Position numbers and translations under genes: made by a program | The notes under the pieces: generated by a model | The model's input: only the letters and a program-made list of their open reading frames with translations | What the model was told of the DNA's origin: nothing | The model's database searches: none | Part shown: positions 49,698-59,363 of the stretch, piece after piece | How positions within the stretch are numbered: position 1 is the stretch's first letter | How the letters are laid out: each line of letters starts with the position of its first letter | Assembly (NCBI GenBank): GCA_910575615.1 | Contig: CAJTEX010000003.1 | Span: forward strand, 62,001-126,000 | DNA: 64,000 bases | Source of the DNA: Bacteroidales bacterium | Lineage (GTDB): Bacteria > Bacteroidota > Bacteroidia > Bacteroidales > Muribaculaceae | Direction of reading: 5' to 3'

Positions 49698-50690
49698 ATG
49701 TGGTTAACATCCTCATCCATAGGTAGGAAGTTGGTCATGTCGCTGACCGGTGCCTTCCTGATCCTATTCGTGACGTTCCATGCGTTGATGAACGGGGTGG
49801 CGATTTTCTGGCCGACCGCCTACAACGTCATCTGTGAGTTTCTTGGCGCCAACTGGTATGCGCTCGTAGGCTCGCTTGTGCTCGCCCTCGGGTTCATCCT
49901 CCACATCTGGTATGCCACCTGGCTGACAATCCAGAACCGCAAGGCCCGTGGCGCAGCCCGCTACGAGGTGACCTCCCGTCCTCCCCAGGTGGAATGGTCG
50001 TCGAAGAACATGTACATCCTCGGTCTCGTGGTGCTCGCCTTCCTGGTGCTCCACCTGGTTCACTTCTGGGCCAAGATGCAGCTCGCCGAGATCTGCGGCT
50101 TCCAGGCTATGGACAACGGCCAGGCTGTGCCCGCCGCCGCCGGCACCTGGTTCCTGCAGATGACATTCAGCAACATCTGGGTGCTTGTGGTCTACCTGAT
50201 CGCTTTCGCCGCCCTGTGGTTCCACATGACCCACGGCTTCTGGTCGATGTTCCAGAGCTGCGGATGGAACGGCAAGATCTGGATGTCGCGCCTCAAGACC
50301 ATCGGCAACGTATGGACCACCCTGGTGATCCTGCTGTTCGCCGCCGAGGCCATCGTGTTCACCGTGCAGGCCCGCAAGGGTGTCTACACCTCATGCCCCG
50401 CTCTCCAGGAGCAGTACATGGAGATGATGGCCGCCCACGACGACGCTGTCTTCGCTCCCACCTGCGCCGCCACCGAGTGTGAGCAGGCCGCCGCTTGCGC
50501 CGAAACCGAATGCGTCGGTGCCAAATGCGCCAACGCCGAGTGTGGCGACGCTGCCTGTGACCCCGCCGCCTGCACTTGCCCCGAAGGCACCTGCGGCCAG
50601 CCCGGTGTCTGCCAGGAGAACAACTGCGCCGGATGCCCCTCCAAAGTGGCCGCCGCCGAGATGACAGTAACCGAAACCGTAACCGAATAA
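49698..50690 (+). CDS. frdC: Fumarate reductase/succinate dehydrogenase cytochrome b subunit with Cys-array tail
   Basis: This is the membrane anchor that binds haem and exchanges electrons with (mena)quinone. Residues 1 to about 232 form five helices with the expected histidines ([45 protein letters not shown]), the Wolinella-type diheme subunit of about 230-256 residues. The product is 330 residues: from residue 233 there is an extra 98-residue tail with 14 cysteines, most spaced every five residues ([36 protein letters not shown]). The codon use matches the rest of the gene, so it is not a frame error. With five helices and N-in topology the tail would face the periplasm. Function of the tail is unknown. 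Confidence 0.92.
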   Translation: MWLTSSSIGRKLVMSLTGAFLILFVTFHALMNGVAIFWPTAYNVICEFLGANWYALVGSLVLALGFILHIWYATWLTIQNRKARGAARYEVTSRPPQVEWSSKNMYILGLVVLAFLVLHLVHFWAKMQLAEICGFQAMDNGQAVPAAAGTWFLQMTFSNIWVLVVYLIAFAALWFHMTHGFWSMFQSCGWNGKIWMSRLKTIGNVWTTLVILLFAAEAIVFTVQARKGVYTSCPALQEQYMEMMAAHDDAVFAPTCAATECEQAAACAETECVGAKCANAECGDAACDPAACTCPEGTCGQPGVCQENNCAGCPSKVAAAEMTVTETVTE

Positions 50691-50704
50691 ACCACAACTC
50701 AGAT

Positions 50705-52732
50705 ATGGCAGATCTCAAGAAACTGGAGGGAATGATTGACTCTACCCCCATCATGAAGGACTACGCCGACATCGAGTCGTCGAAGCTTCCCGAATTCCAG
50801 ATTGACAGCAAAATCCCCGAAGGTCCCGTAGCTGACAAGTGGACCAACTACAAGGCTCACCAGAAACTGGTCAACCCCGCCAACAAGCGCCACCTCGACA
50901 TCATCGTGGTCGGCACCGGTCTTGCCGGCGCCTCAGCCGCCTCTACCCTCGGCGAACTGGGCTTCAACGTGATGAACTTCTGCATCCAGGATTCACCCCG
51001 CCGCGCCCACTCAATCGCCGCACAGGGTGGTATCAACGCCGCCAAGGATTACCAGAACGACGGTGACTCGGTTTACCGCCTCTTCTACGACACCGTCAAG
51101 GGTGGCGACTTCCGCTCCCGCGAGGCCAACGTCTACCGCCTGGCCGAAGTGTCGAGCAACATCATCGACCAGTGTGTCGCCCAGGGTGTGCCTTTCGCCC
51201 GCGAATACGGAGGCCTGCTGGCCAACCGTTCGTTCGGCGGCGCGCAGGTGTCCCGCACATTCTACGCCAAGGGCCAGACCGGCCAGCAACTCCTGCTGGG
51301 CGCATACTCCTCGCTCAACCGCCAGATCGAGAAGGGCACCGTCAAGAGCTACAACCGCCGCGAGATGCTCGACATCGTTATGGTCGACGGCCGCGCGCGC
51401 GGTGTGATCATGCGCAACCTCGTCACCGGCGAGCTTGAGCGTTACGCCGCCCACGCCGTGGTTCTCGCCACCGGTGGTTATGGCCGTGCTTTCTTCCTCT
51501 CGACCAACGCTATGGGCTGCAACGGCTCGGCTGCCATCCAGGCTTTCCGCAAGGGAGCATACCTGGCCAACCTCGCCTTCACCCAGATTCACCCGACATG
51601 TATCCCCGTCCACGGTGAGGACCAGTCGAAGCTGACCCTCATGAGCGAGTCGCTCCGTAACGACGGCCGCATCTGGGTGCCCAAGAAGAAAGAGGACGCT
51701 GAGGCCATCCGCGCCGGCAAGAAGAAGCCCACCGACATCCCCGACGAGGACCGCGACTTCTACCTGGAGCGCCGCTATCCGGCCTTCGGTAACCTCTGCC
51801 CCCGCGACATCGCTTCCCGCGCCGCCAAGGAGCGTTGCGACGCAGGCTTCGGCGTGGGTACAGGCAACGCCGTTTACCTCGACTTCAAATACGCCATCGA
51901 CCGTCTGGGCAAGGATGCCGTCGCCGACCGCTACGGCAACCTCTTCGACATGTACCAGATGATTTCGGATGACAATCCCTACGAGACCCCGATGATGATT
52001 TTCCCCGCCTCCCACTACACCATGGGCGGTATCTGGGTTGACTACGAGCTGCAGACCTCCATCAAGGGCCTCTTCGCCATCGGCGAATGCAACTTCTCTG
52101 ACCATGGCGCTAACCGCCTGGGCGCTTCCGCCCTCATGCAGGGTCTCGCCGACGGTTACTTCGTTCTGCCCTACACCATGCAGAACTACCTCAGCGACCA
52201 GATCAAGGTGCCCCGCTTCAAGACCGACACCAAGGAGTTCGACGAGGCTGAGAAGGGTGTCCGCGACCGCATCGCCCGCCTGATGGCCATCAAGGGCAAG
52301 CAGAGCCCCGACCAGCTCCACAAGAAGCTGGGCCATGTGATGTGGAACCTTGTCGGCATGGGCCGCACCCTCCAGTCGCTCGTGAAGGCTGTCGACGAAA
52401 TCGCCAAGATCAAGAAGGAGTTCTACTCCGACCTGCGCATCGTCGGCGAGGTTGACTCGCTCAACACCGAGCTTGAGAAGGCCCTCCGTCTGGAAGACTT
52501 CCTTGAAATCTCCCGTATGATGGCCATCGACGCCCTCCACCGCAACGAGTCTTGCGGCGCACACTTCCGCGAGGAGTACCAGACTGCCGACGGCGAGGCC
52601 GCCCGTAACGACGAGGACTACATGTATGTAGGCTGCTGGAAGTTCACCGGCGACGACGAGAAGCCCGTCCTGCTCAAGGAACCCCTCAAGTATGAGGCCA
52701 TCAAGGTTCAGACCCGTAACTACAAGTCGTAA
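50705..52732 (+). CDS. frdA: Fumarate reductase/succinate dehydrogenase flavoprotein subunit
   Basis: The catalytic subunit interconverts fumarate and succinate with covalent FAD. The 675-residue product has [20 protein letters not shown], the flavin-linked histidine in [53 protein letters not shown], the active-site segment [20 protein letters not shown] and [19 protein letters not shown]. The ATG 14 bases after frdC is preferred; the frame is open further upstream but overlaps frdC. The N-terminal 35 residues before the conserved IPEGP are longer than usual. Confidence 0.96.
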   Translation: MADLKKLEGMIDSTPIMKDYADIESSKLPEFQIDSKIPEGPVADKWTNYKAHQKLVNPANKRHLDIIVVGTGLAGASAASTLGELGFNVMNFCIQDSPRRAHSIAAQGGINAAKDYQNDGDSVYRLFYDTVKGGDFRSREANVYRLAEVSSNIIDQCVAQGVPFAREYGGLLANRSFGGAQVSRTFYAKGQTGQQLLLGAYSSLNRQIEKGTVKSYNRREMLDIVMVDGRARGVIMRNLVTGELERYAAHAVVLATGGYGRAFFLSTNAMGCNGSAAIQAFRKGAYLANLAFTQIHPTCIPVHGEDQSKLTLMSESLRNDGRIWVPKKKEDAEAIRAGKKKPTDIPDEDRDFYLERRYPAFGNLCPRDIASRAAKERCDAGFGVGTGNAVYLDFKYAIDRLGKDAVADRYGNLFDMYQMISDDNPYETPMMIFPASHYTMGGIWVDYELQTSIKGLFAIGECNFSDHGANRLGASALMQGLADGYFVLPYTMQNYLSDQIKVPRFKTDTKEFDEAEKGVRDRIARLMAIKGKQSPDQLHKKLGHVMWNLVGMGRTLQSLVKAVDEIAKIKKEFYSDLRIVGEVDSLNTELEKALRLEDFLEISRMMAIDALHRNESCGAHFREEYQTADGEAARNDEDYMYVGCWKFTGDDEKPVLLKEPLKYEAIKVQTRNYKS

Positions 52733-52768
52733 CCCCACGTTGAACCAGATAACATCCCGTAATCAATT

Positions 52769-53524
52769 ATGGAAACTACAATTAGCGTAAACCTCAAGAT
52801 TTGGCGTCAGCGTGGGCCCAAGGAACCCGGGCAGTTCGTCAAGTATCACCTCGATAATGTCTCCACCGGTTCCTCTTTCCTTGAAATGCTCGACATGCTC
52901 AACCAGCAGCTCGTCGACAAGGGTGAAGAGCCCGTGGTATTCGACAATGACTGCCGCGAAGGCATCTGCGGCATGTGCTCGCTCTACATCAACGGCCATC
53001 CCCACGGCCCCGTGCAGGGCATCACCACCTGCCAGCTCCATATGCGCAAGTTCAAGGATGGCGACGAAATCACCATCGAACCCTGGCGCTCGGCAGCCTT
53101 CCCCGTGATCCGCGACCTCATGGTCGACCGTCACGCCTTCGACAAGATCCAGCAGGCCGGCGGCTATGTGTCGTTCAACTGCGGCGGCGCGCCCGATGCC
53201 AACAACCTCCCCATCTCCAAGGAGATTGCCGACGAGGCCATGGACTCCGCGACCTGCATCGGCTGTGGCGCATGCGTGGCAGCCTGCAAGAACGGTTCCG
53301 CGATGCTCTTCGTTTCGGCCAAGGTAAGCCAGTTCGCCCTCCTTCCCCAAGGCCAGGTTGAGCGCGCCCGCCGCGCCCGCGCCATGGTCCGCAAGATGGA
53401 CGAACTCGGATTCGGCAACTGCACCAACACCGGTGCCTGCGCCGCCGAGTGCCCCAAGAATATCTCGCTGAGCAACATCGCCCGCCTCAACCGCGAGTTC
53501 ATCAAGGCCAAGCTCGCCGACTAA
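52769..53524 (+). CDS. frdB: Fumarate reductase/succinate dehydrogenase iron-sulfur subunit
   Basis: The subunit carries electrons between FrdA and FrdC through three clusters. The 251-residue product has the [2Fe-2S] site [20 protein letters not shown] with a further cysteine in TTCQLHM, the ferredoxin motif [19 protein letters not shown], and the distal cluster cysteines near [16 protein letters not shown]. It lies 36 bases after frdA and completes the frdCAB operon. Confidence 0.96.
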   Translation: METTISVNLKIWRQRGPKEPGQFVKYHLDNVSTGSSFLEMLDMLNQQLVDKGEEPVVFDNDCREGICGMCSLYINGHPHGPVQGITTCQLHMRKFKDGDEITIEPWRSAAFPVIRDLMVDRHAFDKIQQAGGYVSFNCGGAPDANNLPISKEIADEAMDSATCIGCGACVAACKNGSAMLFVSAKVSQFALLPQGQVERARRARAMVRKMDELGFGNCTNTGACAAECPKNISLSNIARLNREFIKAKLAD

Positions 53525-53551
53525 ACGGCGACAGCCTTTTTACAGATAAAA

Positions 53552-53605
53552 GCCGCCACACCGGCGACGGAACTCCGTTCCGTCAGGTGTGGCGGCCTTT
53601 TTTTC
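53552..53605 (+). terminator. Strong terminator of the frd operon
   Basis: An 11-bp outer stem (53552-53562 with 53586-53596) and an inner 8-bp stem GACGGAAC/GTTCCGTC are followed by CCTTTTTTT. Confidence 0.92.
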
Positions 53606-53700
53606 AGATGAATGATTCCACGGTTTAGGCAAATGTTCGAGAAGAGAGGTGGTTGTGGTGGCATATTGGCTGAGGAGATGGTGTATTTGTGACAAAATAG

Positions 53701-53714
53701 ATGTAAATTTACAT
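53701..53714 (+). repeat. 14-bp perfect palindrome
   Basis: ATGTAAATTTACAT is self-complementary. A similar but imperfect element, ATGTTTACAT, recurs at 53751-53760 overlapping the -7-like sequence, so the two could form a pair of operator sites. Confidence 0.7.
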
Positions 53715-53755
53715 TATTTAACGGATTATATGGAATTTTTTGGCTCCGGAATGTT

Positions 53756-53763
53756 TACATTTG
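53756..53763 (+). promoter_or_regulatory. -7-like element for the BspA-like gene
   Basis: TACATTTG matches TAnnTTTG. The nearest upstream TTTG is at only 13 bp, so the -33 element is not convincing. The leader would be about 180 bases. Confidence 0.4.
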
Positions 53764-53880
53764 CGATTATCAAAGCCTTTATGAGACTGACCGGGGCAAA
53801 AGAGTATGCGTGACGCCCCGAAAACTCAATTGAAAAGACCGATCTTCATAGTAACCAATCATCTTGAGTAACTGGTTGAA

Positions 53881-53910
53881 ATTGTTTTGAATTGTTTTGA
53901 ATTATTTTGA
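53881..53910 (+). repeat. Three tandem 10-bp repeats
   Basis: ATTGTTTTGA, ATTGTTTTGA, ATTATTTTGA occur head to tail, about 40 bases before the start codon. The 10-bp period would place all copies on one face of the helix. Confidence 0.85.
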
Positions 53911-53952
53911 ACAGTTGCTTGCCATATTATTTCACTTCTTATTTTTTTGCGT

Positions 53953-56900
53953 ATGGATAATCATGCTATCCAGAGGAGCAGCTTTTTCAGCAGGACTGTC
54001 GTCTCCGTGGCGGCTGCGCTGTTTGCAGCTGTCGCCGTAACAGCCCCAGCGGCATCATTCAAGTCGGGAGGGCTGACCTACACGACTATCTCTGAACCTT
54101 CGGGAGATGCCCATGGCACATGCAAGGTCGGGTCGCAACGCGGCACAATCGAAGGTGTCGTCGAGATTCCCGATTATGTGTCAGACAGCAGCGGAAAGAT
54201 TTACGACGTTGTGGAGATACAGAGCAACGCGTTCAGTTACTATTACAATGAAGACCTTGAGCTTACCGAAGTAAAAATCGGTGACAATGTTAAGACAATC
54301 GGTTCATCTGCGTTCGAGGGGCAGTATTACCTCAGCAAAGTGACCTTCGGCGAGAATGTGGAGAGCATAGGCGGGGCTGCGTTTTCAGAGTGCGTGCTGG
54401 CGGAGGTGACGCTTCCGTCTAAGCTAAAGACCCTTAACAGCAACGTCTTCAATGAAAACAGCTCTCTGCGTAGCGTTACATTGAACGATGGGCTGGAAAG
54501 CATTGGCAACTATGCTTTCTACAAATGCTACAATTTGCCGCAGATCACGATTCCGGCCTCGGTGACGAGCATCGCCTTTGACCGCAGTGCTTTTGGCGAC
54601 TGCCGCCACATGACCTCCATGGATGTGGCCGAAGGCAACACGGTCTATTCTTCCATGAGCGGGATAGTCTACAATGCGGCCGGCTCAGAACTTCTGTTCT
54701 GCCCCGCCGAGTTGTCAGTCGAGACATTGGTCTTTCCGGACGCCCTCGCGTCGATAGGATCCAACGCGTTCAAAGGCAACACCACGATAAAGGCGATAGA
54801 GTTTCCCCAGTCGCTCGTCTCTATCGGCAACGACGCTTTCAAAGGATGCACCTCGCTGACCGCGCTGGAGTTTCCAGGGGCGTTGCGCACGATTGGCGAA
54901 CATGCGTTCGACGGCTGCACGGGACTGGAGTCGGTGTCGCTTAATGAAGGACTCGAGGAGCTGCAGCACAGCGTTTTCAAAAATTGCACCTCGCTGACAG
55001 AAGTTGCCATTCCGGCTTCGCTGGTCAGCGCCCAGTGGTCTACCTTCAACGACTGCTCGTCTCTGACGGGATTCACCGTCGCTCCGGGCAACACCCATTT
55101 CCGCACCCATGGCGGCGCTCTGATTCTTGATGACAAAATCATAACATATGCCGTGGCCAATCCGGCCAGGTCATTCGCGGTGCCTGACGATGTCAACGCG
55201 ATAGCGTCTTACGCTTTCGAGAAGGCCGGAAACCTTGAAGTGGTGAACACCGGCCGTTACGTCACATCCATTGGTGACCTTACATTCTTACAGATGCCGT
55301 TGCTGCGCGATGTGACTCTCGGGCCGTCGCTCAGAAGTATGGAGCAATCGTTTGCCATCTGTGACGCGCTGGCCATAGTGCGCTGCGAGTCGGCCGTCAT
55401 ACCCACCTGGGGCATGCGTGAGGCTTTCGGCGAGAACACGATGGCAAACGCCACTCTGTATGTGCCTGACGTCGCGCTGGCCGATTACAAGCAGTCATTG
55501 ACATGGGGGAACTTTGCTGACATTCGTCCGTTGAGCCAGGCTCCGGCCATTGAGATGCCCGAGGAGCCCCGGCCCGGGGCTGCCGTGGCCCACGCCTACC
55601 AGATGGGCAGCACTGACCAGAAGTGGGGCTTCGTGCAGTTCCAGGTCAATGACCTCTCAGGCTTGACGGTCGACAAGGCCACCACAAGCTATGACGACCA
55701 GATCGGGGCCGGGGAGTATGTCGACGGCAAATATTACACATTCACCCTGGAATACGATTTCATTATGGGCGATGGACTCGAACCGTCGGAGTATGTGGTA
55801 TGGGATGTCGCCGACAATTTCAGAAAGGAGAGCAGCGCAGCCGCCACCACCGGGCGCGTCGTTGACATGGCCTTTGATTACATCAACAACACGATGTATG
55901 CCCTCAAGGAGATAAACCGCACTGACAATGGTGCGATAGGGCTGACCGCCCTGAATGTCGTCGACATGGCCTCCGGGGAGATGACCCTCGTAGGGCTTCC
56001 CGGCGAAATCAAGGCTGTCAACGGCAATGGCGAGACCGTGGATGAGCATCTTGTCGGGCTTGCCTCCGACCCCTCCGACGGCCAGCTCTACGCGATGGGT
56101 GAATATCGCCAGCTTTACAAGCTCGACCGTCTTACCGGAACTGCCACACCGGTTGGCGGACGTAACCGCATCGCCATCACCAATGATTTCCAGTCAATGG
56201 CCTTCTCAGCCGAAGGCAAGCTCTATCAGGCGCAGATGCATCCCGATTATGAGTATTTCATGGAAATAGACACCCAGACGGGTGCGCTCACCAATCCTGT
56301 CACCGGTGAGACGGTGGTGGTCGATTCCGACTTCACCAACAACGCCGCGAGATTCCCCTATGACCCGCAGCTCACCGGACTCTATTTCGAGGGTAAGGAG
56401 CTTGACAAGTCGTCGGCCAAGGCGGCCACCGGCCTGACAGCGGTTGTGAGGGACGGCACTTCCAACACAGTCGACTTGTCCTGGACAAATCCCGTGGAGA
56501 CATACGATGGTGGCGAGGCGCAGCTGACCGCCGTCAAGGTCTACAGGTTCGGTTCGGCCGAAGTCCTGGCTGTGTTGTCCGCTTCAGCAACCTCCTATAC
56601 CGATGAGGCTGCTCCTGACGGCGATGTCACCTATCTTGTCGTGGCCGAGACCGCCGGCCACGCCGGATTCCCCGCATGGGCAACTGTCTTCTCTGGAGCC
56701 GACCGCCTGAAGGCCGTCACCAACCTCACTGTCGAGCTTGAGGGCAATGAGGCGGTTCTCACGTGGACAGCTCCGACAGAGACTGTCAACGGAGGATACA
56801 GTGATTATGAAAATATCACCTATGTGGTCTCACGCACCAAGGGGACTGAGACTGTGGTGGTTGACGAGGGCCTCGCATCGACAAACCTCTCCGTTCGGTT

Positions 56901-57723
56901 GACAGAAAACGGCACATACACCTTCACGGTGGTTCCCGTAAGCTGCGGTGTGGAAGGTGTTCCGGCCACCACTGAGCCGGTCACTCTCCAGGGTGTCGAG
57001 CAGCTCCCTTATGAGACCGGATTCGAAGACAACGACGGGGGCACGCTCTGGACCGTGGTAAACAACCAGGGCGGGTCGTATGGCTGGAGCGTGGTCACTG
57101 GTTACGCCTATCAGCAGCTGTCGGGCAAGTTTGCGCAGTTCAAGACCGGAGGCTCAAGCACATTCCCTGCCGATGACTGGTTCATATCCCCGGCCATCCA
57201 TATGCCTGCCGGGCAATGCTTGCTCAAATATTTCGCCAATGGAGGAAGCTATGACACCCACTCATACAAGGTATGGCTTGGAGAAAACTCAACCAGTCCT
57301 GAAGACTTCCAGACATTGGTGTTCAGCCTGGAGAATGAGAAGGTCTACACCGAAGACACCGCAGACAAGAACTATGTGGAGATGACCCACGCGTTCAATG
57401 TGCCTTCAGAGGGTGACTATCGCATCGCTTTCCAGGGTATCGGCGCCTCGACATATGCCACATTGAAAATCGACAATCTCAGCGTGGTCTACCATCAGAG
57501 CAGCGGCCTGGAGGTTGTCGGCCTGGAGGATGGCATAAACTGGAATCCTGCGACATGTGTCGCCACATGTGCAGGAGCCTCCTCAATCGAGCTGTATGAC
57601 ATGCAGGGACGGATGCTCGCCTCTGTAAGCGGGGATTCTCTCCATATCGCAGTCAAGGGGATTGTCTTTGTCAAAGCCATCACCCCCGATGGAGTAAAAA
57701 TAAGCAAGATTGCGGCAAGGTAA
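53953..57723 (+). CDS. BspA-like leucine-rich-repeat surface protein with T9SS tail
   Basis: The 1256-residue protein has a signal peptide (VVSVAAALFAAVAVTAPAAS) and then LRR_5/BspA-type repeats to about residue 500 (units such as TIGSSAFEGQYYLSKVTFGE and LESVSLNEGLEELQHSVFKN). A beta-propeller-like segment (about 540-800, DMAFDYINNTMYALKE) and two fibronectin-III-like domains (about 820-1010) follow. Next is a jelly-roll adhesin domain (YETGFEDNDGGTLW, ADDWFISPAIHMP), and last a C-terminal T9SS sorting domain (IELYDMQGRMLAS to GVKISKIAAR). Such proteins bind host or dietary ligands. The ATG at 53953 is preferred to a TTG two codons earlier. Confidence 0.9.
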   Translation: MDNHAIQRSSFFSRTVVSVAAALFAAVAVTAPAASFKSGGLTYTTISEPSGDAHGTCKVGSQRGTIEGVVEIPDYVSDSSGKIYDVVEIQSNAFSYYYNEDLELTEVKIGDNVKTIGSSAFEGQYYLSKVTFGENVESIGGAAFSECVLAEVTLPSKLKTLNSNVFNENSSLRSVTLNDGLESIGNYAFYKCYNLPQITIPASVTSIAFDRSAFGDCRHMTSMDVAEGNTVYSSMSGIVYNAAGSELLFCPAELSVETLVFPDALASIGSNAFKGNTTIKAIEFPQSLVSIGNDAFKGCTSLTALEFPGALRTIGEHAFDGCTGLESVSLNEGLEELQHSVFKNCTSLTEVAIPASLVSAQWSTFNDCSSLTGFTVAPGNTHFRTHGGALILDDKIITYAVANPARSFAVPDDVNAIASYAFEKAGNLEVVNTGRYVTSIGDLTFLQMPLLRDVTLGPSLRSMEQSFAICDALAIVRCESAVIPTWGMREAFGENTMANATLYVPDVALADYKQSLTWGNFADIRPLSQAPAIEMPEEPRPGAAVAHAYQMGSTDQKWGFVQFQVNDLSGLTVDKATTSYDDQIGAGEYVDGKYYTFTLEYDFIMGDGLEPSEYVVWDVADNFRKESSAAATTGRVVDMAFDYINNTMYALKEINRTDNGAIGLTALNVVDMASGEMTLVGLPGEIKAVNGNGETVDEHLVGLASDPSDGQLYAMGEYRQLYKLDRLTGTATPVGGRNRIAITNDFQSMAFSAEGKLYQAQMHPDYEYFMEIDTQTGALTNPVTGETVVVDSDFTNNAARFPYDPQLTGLYFEGKELDKSSAKAATGLTAVVRDGTSNTVDLSWTNPVETYDGGEAQLTAVKVYRFGSAEVLAVLSASATSYTDEAAPDGDVTYLVVAETAGHAGFPAWATVFSGADRLKAVTNLTVELEGNEAVLTWTAPTETVNGGYSDYENITYVVSRTKGTETVVVDEGLASTNLSVRLTENGTYTFTVVPVSCGVEGVPATTEPVTLQGVEQLPYETGFEDNDGGTLWTVVNNQGGSYGWSVVTGYAYQQLSGKFAQFKTGGSSTFPADDWFISPAIHMPAGQCLLKYFANGGSYDTHSYKVWLGENSTSPEDFQTLVFSLENEKVYTEDTADKNYVEMTHAFNVPSEGDYRIAFQGIGASTYATLKIDNLSVVYHQSSGLEVVGLEDGINWNPATCVATCAGASSIELYDMQGRMLASVSGDSLHIAVKGIVFVKAITPDGVKISKIAAR

Positions 57724-57770
57724 ACTTCCGGTTTCCTGACCGCGCAACAGCATGATGCCTGTATAGACTG

Positions 57771-57815
57771 AGGCCATCCGGTAGACTCGATTCAACCGGA
57801 TGGCCTCTTTGTTTG
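57771..57815 (+). terminator. Terminator between BspA-like gene and ftsZ
   Basis: AGGCCATCCGGT and ACCGGATGGCCT pair perfectly over 12 bp with a 12-base loop, followed by CTTTGTTTGT. It lies between convergent genes and may act both ways. Confidence 0.85.
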
Positions 57816-57865
57816 TATGTCGGAATCCTTATGTTCTCCCTGTCAGGAGTCGCCCGGAGGTTGGC

Positions 57866-59314
57866 TCATTCAAAGGAAATCACTTTGGATTGCGAGGGGT
57901 CGGGGGCAGGGGTGGCCGCGTTGCTGTCGGGCTGGGAGGAGGGGGTGTATGACGGGCCTGAGGCCGGGGTTGCCGGCGAGGATGGCCGGGTGGAGCCGGA
58001 GACAGACGCCTGGGCGTGGCGCTCGCGTCGCAATTCGTCAACGAGACGCTTGTCGCGGTTGTAGGCCGGAGTGCTTTCGATGGCCTCGATGGCCTCGTCA
58101 TCCTCAAGCTGCTCAGGTGAGAGGACGATGTAGCGTGAAGCCTCGCGGTCGCGCTCGATGTTCTCCACCTTGTCCTGGCCGTAGATGTCTTTGATTACGT
58201 CGCGGCCAGAGTCGGCAGGTTTCGCGGGCCTCTCGGGCTGCGGTTCCTTGTGGCCACCGCCGATGAAAGCGGGTTTCTCGGGCTTCTTGCCGATGGTTCC
58301 GCTGGGAGCGGCGGGGCGTTGCGAGCCTTTGATGACCAGTTCGAATCCGGCGGCGAGGATGGTGATTTTGATTTTGTTGCCGAGCGAGTCGTCGAAGCAG
58401 ATACCGTATATCACATCCACCTCGGGGTCGAGGTTGTTGATGAACGATGTCAGTTCGTTGGCCTCTCCCATGGCGAACTCCGGGTCGGCGTTGCGCGAGA
58501 AGTAGAGGTTGAAGAGCAGGCGTTTCGAGCCGAAGATGTCGCGGTTTTTCAACAGCGGCGAGTGGAGCGCGTCGTTGATGGCCTTGGTCACTCGGTGTTC
58601 ACCCTCGCCGTAGCCGGTGGAGATGATTGCCGCGCCGCCATCCTTGAGGGTGGTGTTGACATCCTTGAAGTCGAGGTTCATATATCCCTCTGAGGTTATC
58701 AGCTCTGAGATCGAGCGGGCGGCGTCGGTCAGGGTGTCGTCGGCCTTCCCGAAGGCGTTCATCCAGTTGAGGTCGGAGTAGATTTCGGTCAGCTGCTCGT
58801 TGTTGACCACCAGTATCGCGTCGACATATTTGCTCATCTCCTCGGCTCCGTCGAGGGCCTTGAGGATTTTCTTCTGTCCCTCGAAGAGAAACGGGATGGT
58901 GACGATGCCGATGGTCAGCATGCCCTTCTCATGGGCGATGCGTGCCACCACGGGGGCAGCTCCGGTGCCGGTGCCGCCGCCCATTCCGGCGGTGATGAAC
59001 ACCATCTTGGTCTCGTCGTCAAAAAGCTTGGCAATCTCCTCGGCGCTCTCCTCGGCGGCCACACGGGCCACCTCGGGGTTGTTGCCGGCTCCGAGGCCGT
59101 CGTTGCCGATCAGCACCCGGGTGGGCACAGGGGAGTTGTTGAGGGCCTGGCGGTCGGTGTTGATGATGACGAAAGAGACATGTTGTATGCCTTGCTCATA
59201 CATGTGGCTGATGGCGTTGTTGCCGCCGCCTCCCACACCGATTACCTTTATGATGTTTTCCTGACGGGCACCCCCGACGAAGTTGGAGGTCTTGTCGATA
59301 TCTTCGCTTGTCAT
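57866..59314 (-). CDS. ftsZ: Cell division protein FtsZ
   Basis: FtsZ is the tubulin-like GTPase that forms the division ring. The 482-residue protein has IKVIGVGGGGNNAISHM, the tubulin signature GMGGGTGTGAAPVVARIA, the T7 region LNWMNAFGKADDTL and FNLYFSRNADPEFAM. The C-terminal conserved peptide is probably the ESTPAYNRDKRLVDEL segment (about residues 416-432). It is followed by some 50 further residues rich in Ser, Pro, Thr and Ala ending in SKVISFE, so the peptide is not at the very end. It closes the visible cell-division cluster. Confidence 0.96.
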   Translation of the reverse strand: MTSEDIDKTSNFVGGARQENIIKVIGVGGGGNNAISHMYEQGIQHVSFVIINTDRQALNNSPVPTRVLIGNDGLGAGNNPEVARVAAEESAEEIAKLFDDETKMVFITAGMGGGTGTGAAPVVARIAHEKGMLTIGIVTIPFLFEGQKKILKALDGAEEMSKYVDAILVVNNEQLTEIYSDLNWMNAFGKADDTLTDAARSISELITSEGYMNLDFKDVNTTLKDGGAAIISTGYGEGEHRVTKAINDALHSPLLKNRDIFGSKRLLFNLYFSRNADPEFAMGEANELTSFINNLDPEVDVIYGICFDDSLGNKIKITILAAGFELVIKGSQRPAAPSGTIGKKPEKPAFIGGGHKEPQPERPAKPADSGRDVIKDIYGQDKVENIERDREASRYIVLSPEQLEDDEAIEAIESTPAYNRDKRLVDELRRERHAQASVSGSTRPSSPATPASGPSYTPSSQPDSNAATPAPDPSQSKVISFE

Positions 59315-59363
59315 TGGTTCTGCTTTGCTTGTTGGTTGCTGTGTGCCTCTGGGCGGGCTGTTA

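Larger units (their letters stand above)
53525..53952 (+). other. Intergenic region upstream of the BspA-like gene
   Basis: These 428 bases have no convincing gene. They hold the frd terminator (53552-53605), a 14-bp palindrome (53701-53714), a -7-like element (53756-53763), a GC stem CGGGGC/GCCCCG (53792-53797 with 53815-53820) and a 10-bp triple repeat (53881-53910). The richness in structure suggests dedicated control of the surface protein gene. Confidence 0.7.

Noticed and set aside
51011-52738. A 575-codon open frame antisense to frdA.
   Set aside because: It is an artefact of the GC-rich, strongly biased codon use of frdA; its product is Val/Leu/Gly-rich without motifs, and frdA itself is beyond doubt.
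53781-53813. A ten-codon frame in the leader of the BspA-like gene, considered as a leader peptide.
   Set aside because: Its sequence has no run of a regulatory amino acid, and short frames of this size are expected by chance.
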